Below are positions 1 through 5,408 of a stretch of 5,545 bases of DNA, in pieces. The first letter of the stretch is position 1. Every line of letters begins with the position of its first letter. This DNA comes from JALYOK01 sp031419835 (GTDB taxonomy: Bacteria > Pseudomonadota > Gammaproteobacteria > Burkholderiales > JALYOK01): NCBI GenBank assembly GCA_031419835.1, contig JANOLP010000213.1, forward strand, positions 1 through 5,545, in the 5' to 3' direction. Position numbers and translations under genes: made by a program. The notes under the pieces were generated by a model. It ran no database searches, was not told the DNA's origin, and worked only from the letters and a program-made list of their open reading frames with translations.

Positions 1-207
1 CGCAAAATCTTCGGCGCCGGCGTTGATGTATTTGAGAACGAACCGAACTTCCGCAAGGAATTTTTGCAACTGTCCAATGTAGTATTATTACCGCATCTTG
101 GCAGCGCCAGCGAGAATACCCGCCGCGCCATGGCGAATCTCGCTGCCAAGAATTTAGTAGCGGCCCTCACCACGGGCAATCCACCGAATCAAGTGAATAA
201 ATTTTGA
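1..207 (+). CDS. D-isomer-specific 2-hydroxyacid dehydrogenase, C-terminal fragment (5' end outside window)
   Basis: Frame 1 is open from the first base to a TGA at 205-207, giving the last 68 residues of a protein. The fragment shows the end of the NAD-binding domain and the catalytic C-terminal part of the D-2-hydroxyacid dehydrogenase family: GAGVDVFENEP (fragment residues 5-15), then NVVLLPHLGSAS (26-37). By comparison with phosphoglycerate dehydrogenase, Glu14 (the E of EP) and His32 (the H of PHLGSA) would be the catalytic Glu-His pair, 18 residues apart. The tail after this motif is short and there is no ACT domain, so it is more like glyoxylate/hydroxypyruvate reductase than SerA. Its position before a tartronate semialdehyde reductase fits a role in glyoxylate/hydroxypyruvate reduction to glycolate or glycerate in the cytoplasm. 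Substrate and cofactor cannot be decided from this fragment. Family assignment is firm; the exact enzyme is inferred. Confidence 0.9.
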   Translation, partial: RKIFGAGVDVFENEPNFRKEFLQLSNVVLLPHLGSASENTRRAMANLAAKNLVAALTTGNPPNQVNKF

Positions 208-251
208 GGCATGGGGCGGAATCGCACTGGTCTCGTTATATCTTTTACAAT

Positions 252-332
252 TGTCATTCTGAGCGAAGCGAAGAATCTGCTCTCTCGAATGAACAGAAGC
301 AGATTCTTCGGCCTACTGGCCTCAGAATGACA
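252..332. repeat. 81-nt fold-back intergenic repeat (REP/MITE-like)
   Basis: TGTCATTCTGAG at 252-263 is perfectly inverted as CTCAGAATGACA at 321-332. An inner arm, CGAAGAATCTGCT (269-281), pairs perfectly with 298-310. The arms are separated by an asymmetric internal loop (5 nt left, 10 nt right) and a 16-nt terminal loop. The TCATTCTGAGCGAAGCGAAGAATC type of sequence is a widespread dispersed intergenic repeat in bacterial genomes. Here it separates two convergently unrelated stop and start signals on the same strand, so it might attenuate read-through into the next gene. It lacks the uridine run of a standard intrinsic terminator. Confidence 0.8.
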
Positions 333-395
333 GACTTCTCATTTTTTGATGTCCCGTTAACTAAATTCTTTCTCTAACCTTCTGTCGTTCGTTGT

Positions 396-401
396 AAGGA
401 G
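396..401 (+). promoter_or_regulatory. Shine-Dalgarno site of the garR-like gene
   Basis: AAGGAG lies 6 nt before the ATG at 408. It is the strongest ribosome binding site in the window and fixes the start of the reductase gene. Confidence 0.8.
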
Positions 402-407
402 CAAAAC

Positions 408-1295
408 ATGGCATTAAAAATCGGTTTTGTCGGCCTCGGCATCATGGGCCGCCCGCAAGCATTGAACCTCATTAAGGGCGGTTATTCCGTGGCCGTCTAT
501 GCGCGCCGCGCGGAATCCATGCAGCCGTTAAAGGACGCCGGCGCGATTGCTTGCGCGTCACCGAAAGACGTCGCCGCGCAATGCGACGTGATTATCACGA
601 TGGTTGCCGATACGCCCGATGTTGAGCATGTTATTTTCGGCGATGGCGGCATTATTCACGGTGCAAAATCCGGTGCCGTCGTCATCGACATGAGCACCAT
701 TTCTCCGGTCGCGACAAAATCCATGGCTGCGCGCTTGCAAGCAAATGGTGTCGACATGATCGACGCACCGGTGTCCGGCGGCGAAGTCGGCGCCGTCAAC
801 GGCACGCTCACCATCATGTGCGGCGGCAAGCAAGCGGTGTTCGACAAAATCAAACCCATCCTCGAATGCATGGGCAAAACCATCACGCTGGTCGGCGACA
901 GCGGCGCGGGCCAAGTCGCAAAAGCCTGCAATCAAATCGTCGTCGGCGTCAGCATCGAAGCCGTCAGCGAAGCCATGGCTCTAGCACGCCGCATGGGCGT
1001 CGATCCCGGCAAAGTGCGCGAAGCGCTGATGGGCGGATTCGCCGGCAGCAAGATCATGGAAATCCACGGCAAGCGCATGATCGACTACGATTTCAAACCG
1101 GGCTTCAAAACCAAGCTGCACCAAAAAGACATGAAGATCGTGATGGAAACCGCGGCCTCGATCGGCTTGAACCTACCCGGCGCCGCGCTATTCGCGCAGC
1201 ACCTCAATGCGCTGATGGGCAGCGGCGACGGTGAGATGGATTCATCTGCGGTGTTGAAGGTGATTGAACGCGCTAGTTCGGCGAAAGCTGCTTAA
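408..1295 (+). CDS. garR: 2-hydroxy-3-oxopropionate (tartronate semialdehyde) reductase, GarR/GlxR type
   Basis: The 295-residue product is a beta-hydroxyacid dehydrogenase of the 3-hydroxyisobutyrate dehydrogenase superfamily, full length for the family. The N-terminal Rossmann domain starts with GFVGLGIMGRP; the GxGxxG glycines are Gly9, Gly11 and Gly14. DAPVSGG (119-125) is the substrate-binding signature. GAGQVAKACNQ (167-177) carries the catalytic Lys172 and nearby Asn175. KDMKI around 240-244 matches the conserved second-domain lysine region. The strand-2 end reads VYARRAE with no acidic residue, which may favour NADP(H), though this is only inferred. It resembles E. coli GarR along its whole length (for example CDVIITM, DMLDAPVSGGE-like and FKPGF-like stretches). 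The enzyme reduces tartronate semialdehyde to D-glycerate in the glyoxylate/glycerate route, which fits the upstream hydroxyacid dehydrogenase. The start is set by the AAGGAG at 396-401. A related activity such as succinic semialdehyde or glyoxylate reduction cannot be excluded. Confidence 0.9.
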   Translation: MALKIGFVGLGIMGRPQALNLIKGGYSVAVYARRAESMQPLKDAGAIACASPKDVAAQCDVIITMVADTPDVEHVIFGDGGIIHGAKSGAVVIDMSTISPVATKSMAARLQANGVDMIDAPVSGGEVGAVNGTLTIMCGGKQAVFDKIKPILECMGKTITLVGDSGAGQVAKACNQIVVGVSIEAVSEAMALARRMGVDPGKVREALMGGFAGSKIMEIHGKRMIDYDFKPGFKTKLHQKDMKIVMETAASIGLNLPGAALFAQHLNALMGSGDGEMDSSAVLKVIERASSAKAA

Positions 1296-1331
1296 CACTT
1301 TGCATGGATTCTCGAACGCATTGCCAGGACC

Positions 1332-1382
1332 CGCCCTGATACTGCCTCTCAGCAATGACATCGCCATGAGCCAAGCAGGGCG
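1332..1382. repeat. Weak intergenic inverted repeat downstream of garR
   Basis: CGCCCTG (1332-1338) is inverted as CAGGGCG (1376-1382), with a small CTCA/TGAG pairing nested inside. It lies shortly after the garR stop and could form a stem that ends or slows transcription before the pilin block. There is no uridine tract, so an intrinsic terminator is not supported. The rest of 1296-1408 shows nothing recognisable. Confidence 0.25.
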
Positions 1383-1408
1383 CGGCTTTCCACGTATGCA
1401 CGCTTAAA

Positions 1409-1457
1409 GCGCATATGCTTGAAACGCAAACTGTTGTTTTCCGTTTGCGTAATGCGC
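1409..1457 (+). promoter_or_regulatory. Bulged hairpin in the leader of the minor-pilin operon
   Basis: ACGCAAAC (1424-1431) pairs perfectly with GTTTGCGT (1443-1450) around an 11-nt loop. Outside it, GCGCAT (1409-1414) pairs with ATGCGC (1452-1457), leaving a 9-nt bulge on the left and 1 nt on the right. The structure ends 7 nt before the pilV ATG, in the place where a ribosome binding site would be, and no purine-rich SD is visible there. A role in control of operon entry is inferred only; it could also be a protein-binding dyad. Confidence 0.4.
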
Positions 1458-1464
1458 TTGTGCC

Positions 1465-1911
1465 ATGGCGGTGAAATGGCTGTCGGCGCGCAAGCGCTTT
1501 AGTGTTATCGCCTCCTCCAGTTCGCTTGGGTTTAGCCTCATCGAGGCGATGATTGCGCTGACCATACTCATTTTCATGCTCATGACGATTGGTTATCTGT
1601 TGGTTTCAACCTTGGAAACGACCGCTGAGGCACGACGGCTCACAGCAGCGGTGGCGCTTGCGCAAGATCAAATTGAGCGCCTGCGTAGCATTCCCTATGC
1701 AAACGTCGTCAACGGCAGCGACGGACCATTGTCCGAAAGCGGCGAGCTGATTGGCCCCGTACGCTATTTTAATCGAACCTGGACCGCCGCGGCGAGCGTC
1801 GACCCACCGGGTATTCCACCTGTAGGAACCAGCACGCTGGCAGTGCAAGTGCAATGGGGCGAGAAAGATGGGCCACGGCAAATCCAGTTTCGTACCATTT
1901 TGAGTCAATGA
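1465..1911 (+). CDS. pilV: Type IV pilus minor pilin, PilV family
   Basis: The 148-residue product has a type IV prepilin leader of 22 residues ending in Gly22, cleaved before Phe23: GFSLIEAMIALTIL (22-35). Glu27 is the +5 glutamate needed for assembly and methylation. A hydrophobic helix runs to about residue 50. The stretch with ALAQDQIERLRSIPY (84-98) is the conserved PilV segment after the helix, and the short globular domain ends at 148. Such proteins are processed by PilD in the inner membrane and join PilW, PilX and PilE in the complex that primes pilus assembly. It opens the five-gene block and its stop overlaps the next start (ATGA, 1908-1911). No convincing SD precedes the ATG at 1465; a GTG at 1471 in the same frame is the nearest alternative. 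GspI-like pseudopilins are similar, but the neighbours favour PilV. Confidence 0.85.
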   Translation: MAVKWLSARKRFSVIASSSSLGFSLIEAMIALTILIFMLMTIGYLLVSTLETTAEARRLTAAVALAQDQIERLRSIPYANVVNGSDGPLSESGELIGPVRYFNRTWTAAASVDPPGIPPVGTSTLAVQVQWGEKDGPRQIQFRTILSQ

Positions 1912-2705
1912 AAACGCAGCCGCGATTTCTCACAGGTCTCTCCCTCACCGAGCTCCTTGTGGCGATGGTGGTCGTAGCGCTGGTGATGGCTGGCGCCGCG
2001 GGTGTTTTTTTTGCACAAAATCGCGTCGCAATCCAAGAAGAAATATCGGTCACCATGGAAAGAAATTTGCGAATCGGCATTCGACATTTGACCGACAGCA
2101 TTCGCAATGCCGGTTTCGACACGCCAAAAACGAATCTGGCCGCCTGGGTACCGTGGGTCGCCGGATTCGCCGCTAATCCCAATATCGTTGCCGGCGGTAG
2201 CGCAAGTACGCCTGACGCCATATCGGTGGCGCGCTGCACGGCGCAAGCCGTCACGACGCTGAGCGCGAACGCAGCGGTCGCCGCGACGATCCTTTCTGTC
2301 GCGAGCACCAGTGCGCTGGACAGCGGCCAGCGGCGTTTGATCAACATCGGCCACGCAGAAAACGCCCATGTTGTGACCGTTAACAGTGCGACATCAATCA
2401 CCGTCGATACCAACCCGATCACGCCCGGCCTGCAAGGTTTAGCGAAAGCTCGCCCTGCGAACACATCCATTTGTCGGGTGGATGTCGATACGTATCGCGT
2501 GGATGCAAACGAACACACCTTGCTGCTGGATCACAACGACGGTAATGCAGCGAAGATTCTGCTCGACAGCATCTTGAACCTCAAGCTGGTTCGAACCGGC
2601 TCGCTTCATGAAATCGTGCTCACGGTGCAGTCCGACCGCCCCGATCCTGCCGCCGGCGCCATTCTCACTCGCGCCATGCGCTCTTCCGCCGCCGTGAAGA
2701 ACTAA
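1908..2705 (+). CDS. pilW: Type IV pilus minor pilin, PilW family
   Basis: I choose the ATG at 1908, which overlaps the pilV stop in an ATGA and gives a 265-residue protein with a normal 10-residue leader. An upstream in-frame ATG at 1854 would add 18 residues from inside pilV and lengthen the leader implausibly. The cleavage site is GLSLTELLVAM, with Gly10 at -1, Leu11 at +1 and Glu15 at +5. The +1 residue is Leu rather than the common Phe. A hydrophobic helix follows to about residue 35. The segment LRIGIRHLTDSIRNAGFDT (54-72) is the hallmark of PilW-type proteins, which usually have an RxAG(F/Y) motif here. The globular domain has two cysteines (Cys110, Cys189) that may form a disulfide in the periplasm. 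The product likely acts with PilV and PilX in the minor-pilin initiation complex. Translational coupling to pilV is expected from the overlap. Confidence 0.85.
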   Translation: MKTQPRFLTGLSLTELLVAMVVVALVMAGAAGVFFAQNRVAIQEEISVTMERNLRIGIRHLTDSIRNAGFDTPKTNLAAWVPWVAGFAANPNIVAGGSASTPDAISVARCTAQAVTTLSANAAVAATILSVASTSALDSGQRRLINIGHAENAHVVTVNSATSITVDTNPITPGLQGLAKARPANTSICRVDVDTYRVDANEHTLLLDHNDGNAAKILLDSILNLKLVRTGSLHEIVLTVQSDRPDPAAGAILTRAMRSSAAVKN

Positions 2706-2721
2706 TCTAAGGTATTTAGAC

Positions 2722-4008
2722 ATGAGCGAAATACTTGAAAAATCTCACAAAGCAACGAAGCCTTTCACGCCGCAGCACGGCGCGGCCTTGATTGTGGTTC
2801 TGGTCGTGGCCGGCATCATTAGTGCCGTTGCCCTGATCGCCGCCTCCAGCGCGCGAACAGAACTACGCATCGCACAAAATCACTACCGCAGCCTACAAGC
2901 GCTGTACAGCGCAGAGGCGGGCCTGAATCATGCCTATCGGCTCATCGCCGGAAATCCAACCAGTGTGAACACCATTCTTGCCGCCGGTGGCAACGGCGGC
3001 GTGATGGCGACCAACATCGGTGCGGTAACCACCATCGCCGGCGTCGACTACAATTTCCGCAACTTCGCCGGCCCAGGCCCGGACGGATACTACGTGCGCC
3101 TCGATGACAACGTCGACGAGAACCCGAATAATGTCGGCGACGATAAGGACGGGCGGGTAAAAATCGTCTCACGTGGCCGCGCCGGTCAAGCAGAGCGGGT
3201 ACTCGAAGGCATTGTCGAAACGACCCCTGGCTATTGCATCTTTGGCACGACTAGCGTTGGCGGAGAAAAGGGAATCGAACTGAGCGGCGGCGCACTGGTC
3301 GACAGCTATTCTTCGGCGGGGGGCTATCCCGCCACGGCGGGAAGTTCCGCCCAAGTGGGTACGAATGCCGTGTTCGAAGCCTCCGGCGGCGCCAGCGTCA
3401 AGGGAGGCGTAAGCGCGGTGCAAAACATCGACCTGTCTGGCGGCGCGTCCATTACCGGAACCCAGAGCATTGGCGTACCGAATGAAACGTTTGCTGCAAT
3501 TGCACCCTGCGGGCCAGCCTGGTCTGGCACTACCGGCATTACCGGGACCTATACCTACGCTGCCGGCGTATTGGAGGCGGACGGAGGCTCCGGAGGCGCA
3601 ATCACGCTCGCGGCCGGCACCTACTGTTTTAACGACCTCAAGCTAAATAACGGCGCCCCTCTAACGGTAAATGGCGGCCCCGTGATGGTCTACCTCGACC
3701 ACGAACTCAACTTGAGCGGCGGCGCTGTTGCAAACAACACCGGGATACCCAGCAATCTGCGGTTTTTTTCCAGTGGCTCCGGTAGTACCTTGGTGTATCT
3801 CAGCGGTGGCGCGGGCGCGGCGATGACGGTATATGCACCCGCAACCAAAGTAGACGTCTCGGGAGCGGCGTCGATTTTCGGCAGCGTGATCGGCAATACA
3901 GTGGTGTTTAACGGCGGGTCAGGGATCCATTGCGACTCGTCCGCGCAGATTGCCAGCGGCGGCGGTACGGGTGGCGTGAAACTTGTTGGCTGGCATGAAC
4001 TAAACTGA
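2722..4008 (+). CDS. pilX: PilX-like minor pilin with long glycine-rich SGGA-repeat (beta-helix-like) tail
   Basis: The 428-residue product starts with a PilX-type N-terminus: leader to Gly20, then AALIVVLVVAGIISAVALIA (21-40). The +5 position is Val25, not Glu, as in PilX of Pseudomonas and in GspK. YSAEAGLNHAYRLI (62-75) is the typical PilX 'AEAG' segment. An acidic stretch (128-146, seven Asp/Glu) might bind calcium. From about residue 180 to the end the sequence is rich in Gly, Ser and Ala and repeats an (L/A)SGGA motif at 187-191, 220-224, 238-242, 331-335 and 360-364, with degenerate copies at 379-382 and 397-400. Each is flanked by alternating hydrophobic residues, which suggests a parallel beta-helix. 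Cysteines are at 172, 263, 302 and 404. Typical PilX is much shorter (about 150-200 residues). The start at 2722 has an AAGG (2709-2712) nine nt upstream and lies 16 nt after pilW. Membership of the PilX N-terminal family is clear; the function of the tail is unknown. Confidence 0.8.
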   Translation: MSEILEKSHKATKPFTPQHGAALIVVLVVAGIISAVALIAASSARTELRIAQNHYRSLQALYSAEAGLNHAYRLIAGNPTSVNTILAAGGNGGVMATNIGAVTTIAGVDYNFRNFAGPGPDGYYVRLDDNVDENPNNVGDDKDGRVKIVSRGRAGQAERVLEGIVETTPGYCIFGTTSVGGEKGIELSGGALVDSYSSAGGYPATAGSSAQVGTNAVFEASGGASVKGGVSAVQNIDLSGGASITGTQSIGVPNETFAAIAPCGPAWSGTTGITGTYTYAAGVLEADGGSGGAITLAAGTYCFNDLKLNNGAPLTVNGGPVMVYLDHELNLSGGAVANNTGIPSNLRFFSSGSGSTLVYLSGGAGAAMTVYAPATKVDVSGAASIFGSVIGNTVVFNGGSGIHCDSSAQIASGGGTGGVKLVGWHELN

Positions 4009-4599
4009 ATGAGTGCAAGCAAGCTTAGCCAGCGAAAGACCGCATGCGGTCTTTCGCTCCTCGAACTTCTCATCACCATCGTGATTGCAATTATTCTCAT
4101 GGCGGTTGCGCTACCTAACTTTCAAGAACTGATCCGCCAGAACCGACTGAGAGCACAGATCAACGAATTCGTCAGCGCGCTTTATCTTACCCAAAGCGAG
4201 GCGGTAAAAAGCGGTCAGTCCGTGGTAATTTGCGCCAGTTTGGATGCGGAATCGAGCGACACCCCAAGCTGTGCTGCGGTGCACTGGGACCGCGGCTGGG
4301 TGATCTTTGTCGACAGCGACAAAGATACAGTTATCGATATGGGGGAACGAATTGTTCAGCGCGGCGGCCCGATGCGGTCGGGTACCACCTTGCGTGGCAG
4401 CGGCGGCGTTGCGAATGCAATTGCCTACTCTGCCACGGCGGAAACGGCGATTGCCGGGACACTGGTGCTGTGTGACCAAAACATTAACTACGCACGCGCC
4501 GTCTTGTTGGGGGTAAATGGTCGAATACGCCAAGCCAATCGCGATGACGCCGGGGTACCGTTAAAGGACGATGGAGCGGGATTGACGTGCACACCGTAG
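4009..4599 (+). CDS. fimT: GspH/FimT family minor pseudopilin
   Basis: The 196-residue product has a 14-residue prepilin leader; cleavage falls in ACGLSLLELLITI, with Gly14 at -1, Leu15 at +1 and Glu19 at +5. The helix continues through VIAIILMAVALPNFQELIRQNRL, written here in parts: hydrophobic 20-35, then PNFQELIRQNRLRAQ (36-50), followed by the family segment NEFVSALYLTQSEAVKSG. HWDRGWVIFVD (92-102) is the GspH/FimT core motif with Trp93 and Trp97. Near the C-terminus NGRIRQANR (170-178) contains a GRxR motif; FimT of Legionella pneumophila binds DNA through such a C-terminal motif during natural transformation. Cysteines at 75 and 88, and at 155 and 194, could pair. The ATG follows the pilX stop with no spacer, so translation is probably coupled. 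Its place between pilX and pilE is unusual, since fimT/fimU is often first in such operons. Confidence 0.85.
   Translation: MSASKLSQRKTACGLSLLELLITIVIAIILMAVALPNFQELIRQNRLRAQINEFVSALYLTQSEAVKSGQSVVICASLDAESSDTPSCAAVHWDRGWVIFVDSDKDTVIDMGERIVQRGGPMRSGTTLRGSGGVANAIAYSATAETAIAGTLVLCDQNINYARAVLLGVNGRIRQANRDDAGVPLKDDGAGLTCTP
4031..4058. repeat. Perfect 28-bp palindrome inside fimT
   Basis: AGCGAAAGACCGCA (4031-4044) is followed directly by its exact reverse complement (4045-4058). It spans fimT codons 8 to 17, that is Gln8 through Leu17, which surround the Gly14/Leu15 prepilin cleavage site. As RNA it can fold into a stem of about 12 bp with a 4-nt loop. It starts 22 nt after the first base of the ATG. 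No uridine run follows, so it is not a standard intrinsic terminator. Confidence 0.95.
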
Positions 4600-5048
4600 C
4601 CGAATGCCTGCGCAGTCAGAACGAGCGCGGATTTACGTTGTTAGAGCTGGTCATCGCGCTCCTCCTCGTAGCGATTCTCGCTGCCATCGCGGCGCCGAGT
4701 TATCGAGAGCATGTGCGGAAAACCCATCGCAAAGAAGCGGTCACCGCGTTGGTCGATCTAAGTCTTCGCCTAGAACGATTTCACGCCAAAACCAATGCTT
4801 ATCCGGCGACCGCGACGGAGGCATCCAATCTTCTCGCCGCAATTAACCCACCACCGAGCTTCTATACACTTTCCTTTGAGAATATCGGCACCGACTCCAC
4901 AGCGACCACGTATAAGATCAAAGCGACACGAATATCGTCCGCTGCCCAGGCCAGCGACGCTGAATGTGGGGACTACGCGCTGACCAACGAATCTCGACGT
5001 AGCGCCAGCGGTACCGGGACACTTGAAAAGTGTTGGCCGAAAGACTGA
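4587..5048 (+). CDS. pilE: Type IV pilin-like protein, PilE family
   Basis: The 153-residue product begins at a GTG (4587) that overlaps the end of fimT by 13 nt; GGAG at 4573-4576 lies 10 nt upstream. The leader ends at Gly15 and the site GFTLLELVIALL is canonical, with Phe16 at +1 and Glu20 at +5. The hydrophobic helix reaches about residue 38, followed by APSYREHVRKTHRKEAVTAL (36-55) and LSLRLERFHAKTNAYP, the typical PilE region leading into the globular head. Cys127 and Cys149 bracket the C-terminal D-region (ECGDYALTN ... EKCWPKD), the classic disulfide loop with CW near the end. It is probably a minor pilin of the initiation complex, as PilE is in Pseudomonas, but it could be a major pilin; the operon context favours the former. 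It ends the gene block. Confidence 0.88.
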   Translation: MHTVAECLRSQNERGFTLLELVIALLLVAILAAIAAPSYREHVRKTHRKEAVTALVDLSLRLERFHAKTNAYPATATEASNLLAAINPPPSFYTLSFENIGTDSTATTYKIKATRISSAAQASDAECGDYALTNESRRSASGTGTLEKCWPKD

Positions 5049-5052
5049 TGTA

Positions 5053-5098
5053 CGCGATTATGATGCGGACGGTGCGCCGGTCGTCGCGGACAATCGCG
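5053..5098. repeat. Weak inverted repeat just after pilE
   Basis: CGCGATT (5053-5059) is inverted as AATCGCG (5092-5098) with a GC-rich 32-nt spacer. It begins 5 nt after the pilE stop and could mark the 3' end of the operon transcript. It has no uridine run, so termination is only a guess. Confidence 0.25.
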
Positions 5099-5213
5099 CT
5101 AGTGTAGTGTTGCATTCTGTTTGCGACTTATGCGTAATGATGTAGATGCAAAATTTGTATAGCTTGAGGAGCAAATGGCCTCAATGCGTTGCGATATTGG
5201 CTTAATAACCGAT

Positions 5214-5240
5214 TGTCATTCCCGCGAAGGCGGGAATCCA
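5214..5240 (+). repeat. REP-like hairpin, left copy
   Basis: The unit begins TGTCATTCCCGC and ends GGCGGGAATCCA. Inside it TTCCCGC (5219-5225) pairs with GCGGGAA (5230-5236) around GAAG. It fits the pattern ATTCCC-N8-GGGAAT, known in Neisseria as dRS3 and found as a dispersed repeat in many proteobacteria. It is the inverted partner of the copy at 5319-5345. Confidence 0.85.
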
Positions 5241-5318
5241 TAGGGCGTATCACGGTGCAGCAATAACGGCGCTTACCCGCTTGGATCAGTTGTTGTCCGG
5301 GAAACAGCCGCAGCCAAA

Positions 5319-5345
5319 TGGATCCCCGCCTTCGCGGGGATGACA
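5319..5345 (-). repeat. REP-like hairpin, right copy (inverted)
   Basis: This is the reverse complement of the unit at 5214-5240 with two differences in 27 bases. Both differences fall on opposite sides of the same stem pair, so TCCCCGC (5323-5329) still pairs perfectly with GCGGGGA (5334-5340). The two copies with a 78-nt spacer form a BIME-like inverted pair. Confidence 0.85.
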
Positions 5346-5408
5346 CATTAGGGATAAGGTGTATATCGTGAAAGTAAAAGTAGCATCAACTGTGAAACAC
5401 TACACTAG

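Larger units (their letters stand above)
5099..5408. mobile_element. Possible 310-bp non-coding element with 13-bp terminal inverted repeats
   Basis: CTAGTGTAGTGTT (5099-5111) is perfectly inverted as AACACTACACTAG (5396-5408). A chance 13-bp match in so short a region is unlikely. The interior encodes no convincing protein and holds two REP-like hairpins facing each other (5214-5240 and 5319-5345), plus small stems such as TTGAGG/CCTCAA (5164-5169, 5179-5184) and TTGCAT/ATGCAA (5110-5115, 5146-5151... approximate). The palindromic CTAG at both ends could be a 4-bp target duplication, leaving 9-bp terminal repeats, but outside flanks show no longer duplication. It could be a MITE, or simply a compound of nested insertions. 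It starts 51 bases after the pilE stop. Confidence 0.4.

Noticed and set aside
558..1234. Overlapping frames inside garR on both strands
   Set aside because: They are shadows of a well-supported enzyme gene; they are rich in Arg or His and show no domain.
1305..1320. Sigma-54-like GG-N10-GC upstream of pilV
   Set aside because: Only the GG and GC match; the CAC and TT parts of TGGCAC-N5-TTGC are absent and it lies 145 nt before the gene.
1769..2518. 249-codon minus-strand frame across pilV and pilW
   Set aside because: It is antisense to two clear prepilin genes, has no recognisable family and no ribosome binding site that I can see.
4037..4052. Resemblance of GCGGTC in the fimT palindrome to Pasteurellaceae DNA uptake sequences
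   Set aside because: Only a short core matches, and nothing else suggests a Pasteurellaceae genome.
5048..5107. 19-codon frame starting at TGATG on the pilE stop
   Set aside because: It is very short, runs into the inverted repeat and has no recognisable product; the overlap alone is weak support.
5020..5145. Frame 1 stretch containing RDYDADGAPVVADNR after the pilE end, suggesting a frameshifted longer PilE
   Set aside because: PilE already ends normally with the CW and a few residues; the stretch looks protein-like but has no family match and crosses the start of the inverted repeat at 5099.
5128..5346. Minus-strand open frame of 72 codons across the REP pair
   Set aside because: Its ends (SPRRRGSI and DSRLRGNDN) are the usual spurious translations of this repeat type, and the frame consists mostly of repeat sequence.
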